From NCBI GenBank assembly GCA_021307315.1, contig JAJSPD010000028.1:434001-498000 (forward strand): a stretch of 64,000 bases of DNA. Direction: 5' to 3'. The notes beneath the pieces were generated by a model. The model was not told the DNA's origin. It ran no database searches and was given only the letters and a program-made list of their open reading frames with translations. Source of the stretch: Bisporella sp. PMI_857. Taxonomy: Eukaryota > Ascomycota > Leotiomycetes > Helotiales > Helotiaceae. The translations under genes were made by a program, and so were the position numbers. Every line of letters starts with the position of its first letter. Position 1 is the first letter of the stretch. Shown here one piece after another: positions 58,337 through 64,000 of this stretch.

Positions 58337-59356
58337 CTAGAAATTTTTTACCTCTATTCCTAGCTTCTTCTGCCGCGCCAGATTTAACAACTCCTTTCCG
58401 ATAGCAACATCCATAATGCCCATCCCCACGCATTTAAACACAATTCCTTTCTCCCCAATATGGAGCCTCTCACGCTCAGCAATCAAATCTCCCAACTCCA
58501 CAACGTCCTTCCCCTTTATACCTCCCATAATTAGTTCTCCAGCCTCACTCAAACACGCTTCCCTGGAATCAACGACCAAAAAATCTCCAGCCAACAATGT
58601 CTCCTTCGTAACCTCCTGCATATTTGGCTTATAGCTGCCAATCAAGCTAATATATCTCTTCCTTTCCTTCCCGAAGTACGCATGCGGGAAGAGTGGTTCC
58701 GTACTCGGCGTACAGCAAAACACCGCATCGCTCTCGCCAACCACCTCCTCCAGAATCTTCTCATACTCCTCTTCTTGGTCCCTGGCCACCAGCTCGAAAT
58801 CCACCTTTTCAAACCTGCCCCTTAACTCCGAGATCACGCCGGCTAACCTCTCTAGCCCGGAGAGCGAGCGATTGACCAGCGTGATGCTTTCGATCTTCTC
58901 GGGAACGAGAAGCAGGAGCAGACGTAGATGCCATTCTACGATCTTCCCCGCGCCGAAAATGACGACGTTGCCGCTGGGTTTCCACTCGTATCGGACGAAC
59001 AGCAAGAGCGCGACCAACGCAGTACGGAATGCAGTGACATCTTCAGCGTTTAACAAGCCAAGTGGCTCGCCGGATGGACCAGATATGGTTAAAGTACCAA
59101 CAGCAGGACCACCGGAGCGAGGGAGGGTTACCGTTTTGATGCCCGTGTTGGCGGTTGTGGAAGCGGGCATGAAAAGGGTTGTTCCGGAGGGAGTAGTGAG
59201 GTGGGATCTTGGCGGCTGATGGGCTGATTGTGAGGCGGTAGGAAGAGAGGAGTGTGCTCTTAAGGTCTCAGAGAGTGTTTCTAGAAGTCGAAGACATTGC
59301 GGTTTCGTCAGGGAGTGGAGGAGGGTGAGGATGTCAGTTTGGCGTAAGATGTGCAT
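58337..59356 (-). CDS. Ornithine cyclodeaminase / mu-crystallin family protein
   Basis: 339 aa, single exon. Members are NAD(P)-dependent enzymes with a Rossmann fold: ornithine cyclodeaminase, alanine dehydrogenase, imine or ketimine reductases. Visible features are a conserved Lys in GIKTVTL (K74), the segment PLGLLNAEDVTAFRTALVAL, the dinucleotide-binding motif VVIFGAGKIVEWHLRLLL (GxGxxx, 135-143), SITLVNRSLSGLERLA after the second strand, SDAVFCCTPSTEPLF, ISLIGSYKPNMQEV and DFLVVDSREACLSEAGEL. Length matches the family. The 181-bp spacer to the LRR-like gene is a convergent 3' region. Substrate cannot be told from sequence; a stand-alone amino-acid or imine-metabolism enzyme is most likely, since no biosynthetic cluster surrounds it. 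Confidence 0.9.
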   Translation of the reverse strand: MHILRQTDILTLLHSLTKPQCLRLLETLSETLRAHSSLPTASQSAHQPPRSHLTTPSGTTLFMPASTTANTGIKTVTLPRSGGPAVGTLTISGPSGEPLGLLNAEDVTAFRTALVALLLFVRYEWKPSGNVVIFGAGKIVEWHLRLLLLLVPEKIESITLVNRSLSGLERLAGVISELRGRFEKVDFELVARDQEEEYEKILEEVVGESDAVFCCTPSTEPLFPHAYFGKERKRYISLIGSYKPNMQEVTKETLLAGDFLVVDSREACLSEAGELIMGGIKGKDVVELGDLIAERERLHIGEKGIVFKCVGMGIMDVAIGKELLNLARQKKLGIEVKNF

Positions 59357-61293
59357 TCCGGTGATTGAGAGACTTTGTAGATTCTGGGATCGGTCAGAGA
59401 AGCAGAATAATCTGTGGGCTATGTGTGAAAATAGTTTATGCTATTGTGTCTTATAACTGATGGACTTATTTGTGCACAAAGACCAGCGTCAGTGTGTGTC
59501 CTGATTCAGAAGTGGGGCAAGAATCTAGATGCTGGGCATGGTTTTTTTTATTCTTCGGTTATTTTAGCTGTTTAAACAGTTTTATTAATATATTTCATTT
59601 ATCTACATTTGGTATATACGATTCTATGTTATACAAAAAGTTATTATCGAAGTTTTTATGAACTATTTATTGTTAGGAGCAAAAGGAGAGCTGGGGGAGC
59701 GATATGGTAGCGCTTAGTTAGCCTCGGCTTGTGAAAAGTATTTTCAGGGACAGATGCAAAAAGGGAACGATTCAACTGTGGTGTCAATTGAGCACCTTGC
59801 AATTCCTCTCTATCTGTAGGCTCCGCACCTACGCCTGACATTTATTACTTGATTATTTCTGGTTGTATACTAATAAAAAAAAGAAAGTAGTAACAATGAA
59901 TTTTATATAGTTGTTATTGCTTTACTTTATATTCGCAAGCAGTAATAGAGTAATAGAGTAATTTAAGGTTTGGGTTTTAAATCTAGTAAAGCAATAAGCA
60001 ACAAGCCTGTATTGAAAACTGCAACCCTCGATTAGGCAAGGAGCGTGCATAGGCCAGCCGCCGCTTTCGCGGGATATAAAAGGTCGTGTCTCCCAACAAC
60101 TCGCTCTTTTCCCACCTTATTTCTTTTCACACAACTTAATAATACTCTGCTTGTGATGCATCCTCCTGAAGCACGCCTAATATTCAGCGATTCTGCCTGG
60201 GCCTTTTTTTCCCCATCAGACTTACTGTTTCCGCCCCGCCGCAACTGAGATTCTGCCATTTGACACCTTGAGCAGGATCCCTCTCCGGTTACTTCTTCTA
60301 ATCTCGATCCTGCAGGCTCGTTGTGACACTAATAACTTCTTTTTAGACGCCTTTCATATTAGCCAAGATGCGAGCTAATCTAGTGTCAGGTGCTTTCGAT
60401 CTTCGTCGCTGGCGTACTATTACTGAGCTTAACGCCAGAGCCTTCGAAAATTAAGATGCTACAATTGTCGACTGGCAACTATTGCGGTACTTACAGATAA
60501 CGCAGCCGCAACTCTCTAGTGCGCTCTGCATCCTACCGTAGAGTATTACCTTTACACTGTCTCATTAACCAGGGTTGATAGAGACAAAAAGTTCCTGCGA
60601 TACTCTGCGTAAGACCCGAGCGGATCACGCAAACTGTTAGCCGCAGTGCTAACAGGCCAAAGATAAGAAATACTGTAGAAGTCTGCCTAAAACATTTGGG
60701 ACGACAAGAATGACAGAATCTGCGATCATGCGAACCCCTATATTGCTGCAATTGTTACTCTCACCCTACATCAGAGTTAGAACTGACATGCCTCAGAGCC
60801 GGCATCTTTTGAGGACTGGATAATAGGCTTTGACACTTTGCTAGAGCTGGGCTGTTGGATTCGACATCCTGCTAGAAACATTGTTAAGTAGGTACTTTGT
60901 TATATTAAAGTGCCAGTTCCTATATGTGGTAATGTATGAAAAAGCACTTACCTAAGAATAGGTACTATTGTTGATAGTTACCTATTTATACAAGGGTACT
61001 TATCTGAGAACAGGCACCGCCTTTTACAGGCGCTATGAGGATTAAGACCCCCTTTCGCAATTATGGCGTGTTTAGGAGAGCTTCCAACTATGTTGAAAGG
61101 CTATTCAAATAGCACCCCGTGTATTTTAATTAGCTAAATCGACTGACTAGCTGAGTTCTACAGTAGAATTCGAAATCAGCTTCGATTCCAACTAGTCTAT
61201 GATTTGCAAAGTTGTTCTACAATTTCATACACAAATGCATCTTTTAGAACGCAACTATATGACCAGAACTGGTTCTCCTAACTGCCTACCACA
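59357..61293. other. AT-rich gene-poor region
   Basis: 1.9 kb with no supported gene. 59,540-60,000 is strongly AT-rich with a short tandem TAATAGAG-type repeat near 59,944-59,960. A TATA-like box (GATATAAAAGG) at about 60,074 is followed by pyrimidine-rich sequence that resembles a promoter, but no gene follows. The remaining sequence up to the HET pseudogene may be transposon or gene debris. Confidence 0.35.
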
Positions 61294-62942
61294 ATGATAA
61301 CCTTTCAATGCTGCCCTCTCAATGCATCCCTCCGAGAGATTCGCCTTCTCACCTGCATCCCGCCTCCCTCGATCTTGGAGATAGCATGTTAGAGATGTCA
61401 ATTGTCATAACTCAACTAGGAGATTCCGTTACATACCAGGCTCTGTCATACATGTGGGGTGATCCTGAACCAAAGTACCTGGTGCAACTTAATAGGAAGA
61501 AATTCAAGGTCCGAAAGGATCTCCATAAGGCTCTATTCCATATTTTCCCTCTTAAAGGTAAATTAAATTTCTGGGCCGATGAAGTTTGTATCAACCAAGA
61601 CGACATGCAAGAACGAGAATCGCAAGTTTCCCTTATGCGTGATATCTATAAAGAGGCTGAGAGGGTCTGGGCATGGCTTGGCCAGGGGACGGAGTCAGAG
61701 AAGTAGCGGCGTTCTATTTTCTCTGCAGTTTACCAAGCCGGGAGCGGACAGGCGTCTCCAAAGATCGCCCGGCTAGAAGCGAAACAATGGGTCGCATCAG
61801 AGATGATGGACGATGTCTGTATACAGCGGCGGTTAGATATGGCCGACACTCTGGACTCTCCGTAGTTCTCCCGTATGTGAATTATCTAAGAGGTTACTAT
61901 GGGAAAGACGTTGAATTTTGTGTATGGGCCCTATAAGATTTCGCGGGACGACGTCTATCTTGCCAGCAAAATTATGGGGAATTACTTGTGGATGGTAGAA
62001 CCCGAAACTTTATACTCTACGCGGCACAATGGTTTTTTAAGTGAGTTAAAAGGAAAGGTAGATATTCTCTCTCTCGGTGTACCGCATTGATAAGATTAGC
62101 CTCGCTAGGGGGGTTCGTACGGAGCTTCCTCAAATCTGGGAGATAAACATGAGTTACCCATTTGATCTCTACTCTAGTGGTAAGGAAAGCTCTCTAATAT
62201 AAGATGGGCTAACATAAAAACTAGGATGAAACTTTTCGTCCGAGGTCTGCGCACGAGGTAGCTAGGCGCTGCCATAACTTCAACGTCAAAGAGCCGCGGG
62301 ATAGGGTGTATGTTTTATTAGGGATCCTCAAAGAGCTCGGCAGCCATATAAGGCTCCCTGGTATCAGCTACTCCATCTCTCTTGTTGATCTGTACTGGAG
62401 CATTATAAGATTATACATTGAACGTACTGGGGATCTTGCTTTCTTGACCAATGCCTTGGGTCCGGACCAAATGGATGTCCATGCTTGACCTCGAGGATAT
62501 ATTTATGGAGCTTCTACCCTACCAGCTTAATGTCGGCCATCCAAATCGTACGGAAAATGAAGCCAAAGCTTATCAGTTCGTGTGCATGCTCAACATGGTT
62601 GATAAAATACATGAATGGCTCGCTGGGAAGCATTTTGCTATGTATGAAAGCAATGTCCAGATGCACTCTACGTCTCAATTTGCTCAAGCCACATCAATTC
62701 GATCCTACTTCTCGGCTCGGCAATTTGCGGTGACCTCCCATCGAAGACTTTTTATTACAAGAAGTGGAAACTTGGGTCTTTGCCCCAAAGCGACGTGGAC
62801 CGGTGATGCAGTTGCCTTTCTCTACGGATGCCCAGTTCCAACGATATTGCGGTCAGTCACTTCGCTTAGGATGTGGAAGGCAATAGGGGAAGCTTACTGC
62901 CAGTATAAGATGAATGAGGAGGTTTTAGAGCCCGACATATAG
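61294..62942 (+). pseudogene. Decayed HET-domain gene
   Basis: The opening matches HET proteins (MITFQCCPLNASLREIRLLT), but that frame ends in TAG near 61,390. The homologous reading continues in another frame (HPASLDLGDSMLEMSIVI, TYQALSYMWGDPEPKY, NFWADEVCINQDDMQERESQ, VSLMRDIYKEAERVWAWLGQ) until TAG at 61,704. Later blocks are recognisable: VTMGKTLNFVYGPYKISRDD; DETFRPRSAHEVARR with NVKEPRDRVYVLLGILKEL; and the typical C-terminal part RRLFITRSGNLGLCPKATWT with GDAVAFLYGCPVPTILR, ending at 62942. The core WxxRxWxxQE segment is not found. The frame changes and stops, too many for introns, argue for a dead gene. It is a different HET subtype from the intact gene at 43.5 kb. Confidence 0.82.
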
Positions 62943-63260
62943 TGCAGGAGTCTATAGCCGGTTGCTCTGGATAATATAGTTTACATAGGCAGAATAATCT
63001 TAATCTTAGCAAAATCTAATTTTGAAGGCACTAGAATATCTAGAACTTACAATATTTTGCATGGTAAGAATTTTACGTAGGCGATACTATATTACCATTC
63101 TAATCTCGATCTATACTTAAGGCCAGCGCAAAATTATAGCTGATATTAGTCTTTTACTTTCGACTAGGCTCTTTACTCTTCCTTTAGTTTCTCACACTTA
63201 AGTGATAGGTGTCTCAACTTCCAGCCTGATATTCAAAATTCTTACTTGATAATGCCCCAG
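62943..63260. other. AT-rich intergenic region
   Basis: About 320 bp downstream of the HET pseudogene, AT-rich, with no gene or element recognised. Confidence 0.4.
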
Positions 63261-63630
63261 CGTCGGAATGTCGGGATTACAAAGAATTCCTACCCTATGA
63301 CGACGCCTCAGATTGCACTGGGGATTCTGATGCAGATAGTCTTTTTGACAACAATCACGGTACAAACACCTACACCGTACGTACACGTACCCCTCCACTA
63401 ATATTAGTGCGGTGGGCCACGGGCGTCACAGGAGACGGCATAGAGATGCTGCGTATGTGGATGGTGGGAGGCGGAGAGGAAGCACTGCCAGAACGTAAGT
63501 TCATAGGACTTGTATGGGGAGAAAGGTGTTGACGCTAACTTTGATGGGGTTAGATATGCAGGTGGTGATGGGAATACGTATTTTGTCGAGACCTGAGCTG
63601 GCACATTATGCTACCAGCGCGAGGGGATAG
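63261..63630 (+). CDS. Possible small two-exon gene, 5' end unresolved
   Basis: Two pieces joined by a very good intron: 63261..63494 and 63554..63630, with a 59-nt intron having GTAAGT donor, GCTAAC branch and TTAG acceptor. The reading is ECRDYKEFLPYDDASD, then CTGDSDADSLFDNNHGTN, then GVTGDGIEMLRMWMVGGGEE, spliced to HMQVVMGIRILSRPELAHYA and a stop. Upstream, the frame has a TGA at about 63,223, so an earlier exon must join at an acceptor such as CCCCAG at 63,260. No start codon or family was recognised. The opposite strand has a competing open frame, so this remains tentative. Confidence 0.35.
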
Positions 63631-64000
63631 GAAATATTCGTGTCCGTCTAGCGAAATGAGGCGCATCGCAAACAGTATCAGGTAGCCTTGTGTGAGAGAA
63701 AGAAGCTAGAGAGGTAAGAGTATCATGGTTATGATTTGCTGTTGATATGGATGAAATATGATGTATGAGGTATATGTGAACAACTTTGAATAAGTATATT
63801 ACCAAATAAGCATACACTCCGGAGAGTCTCCTCCCACGCCACAGGAATGTAGAGTCGAGATTGCCTCCCAACAGCACAACCAAAGGTACAGCTGTAGGGC
63901 CTTATGATTACACTCAGGTTCGCATGGGTTGGAATGAATGTCTCCCGAGAATTAGTGACAGTCTGGCCACAGCTTATGGCACGACGAAAAACTCCTTCTT
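63631..64000. other. Window end, no gene recognised
   Basis: The final 370 bp show no supported coding region on either strand; a short minus-strand frame (63611-63883) lacks protein-like character. Confidence 0.4.

Noticed and set aside
60060..60260. TATA-like box with a following small open frame
   Set aside because: The frame is proline/serine-rich and short, and a competing frame exists on the other strand; no gene supported.
1..64000. tRNA, rRNA, CRISPR arrays, riboswitches and biosynthetic gene clusters
   Set aside because: None was seen on reading both strands; CRISPR is not expected in a fungal nuclear genome, and the enzymes present are not grouped with backbone synthases.

Overview
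The window comes from the nuclear genome of a filamentous ascomycete (Pezizomycotina). Leotiomycetes/Helotiales is my best guess from gene style, but a search would have to confirm it. The evidence is short GT-AG introns (36-153 nt, often with CTRAC-like branch sites), genes on both strands without operons, a HET-domain gene plus a decayed second one, an HsbA-like secreted protein, a GPI-anchored Ecm33-like wall protein, and a Vms1 orthologue with fungal architecture. Exon joins were worked out by hand from splice signals and frame; every multi-exon model was checked to be a whole number of codons.

Layout. 1-8.6 kb is gene dense: the 3' end of a subtilisin-like (S8) protease; VMS1 (peptidyl-tRNA hydrolase of ribosome quality control, minus) divergent from a large HAM1-like lipid-binding-fold protein (plus); a 111-aa CxxC protein (minus); and a small Ecm33-like GPI protein (minus). 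8.6-26.4 kb is gene poor and looks decayed. It holds a small cysteine-rich protein, a C2H2 zinc-finger gene whose 3' end is in doubt, relics of further C2H2 genes with stops and frameshifts, a coiled-coil relic, a 173-bp pogo/Fot1-type inverted-repeat element at 18.0 kb, an intact HsbA-like gene at 21.5 kb, and a relic rich in TGA stops at 25 kb.

26.4-41.1 kb has three well-supported genes separated by long 4-kb spacers: a disordered conserved fungal protein, a four-helix membrane protein, and a 1235-aa Cid1-type nucleotidyltransferase with intact catalytic aspartates and a long disordered tail. 43.2-51.7 kb carries a 681-aa HET protein, a secreted GMC oxidoreductase (aryl-alcohol/glucose oxidase type) and a single-pass membrane protein with a proline/serine-rich tail. 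51.7-56.2 kb holds no clear gene.

56.2-59.4 kb has an intronless secreted leucine-rich-repeat-like protein and an ornithine cyclodeaminase/mu-crystallin family enzyme. 61.3-62.9 kb is a HET-domain pseudogene, and a possible small two-exon gene lies at 63.3 kb.

Functionally the window mixes housekeeping genes (VMS1, Cid1-type polymerase) with cell-wall and secreted proteins (S8 protease, Ecm33-like, HsbA-like, GMC oxidoreductase, LRR-like) and non-self-recognition genes (HET). I see no biosynthetic cluster and no tRNA, rRNA or CRISPR. I did not find a demonstrably new system. The best leads are the pogo-type element, the zinc-finger relics next to a living relative, the intact/decayed HET pair and the intronless secreted LRR-like protein.
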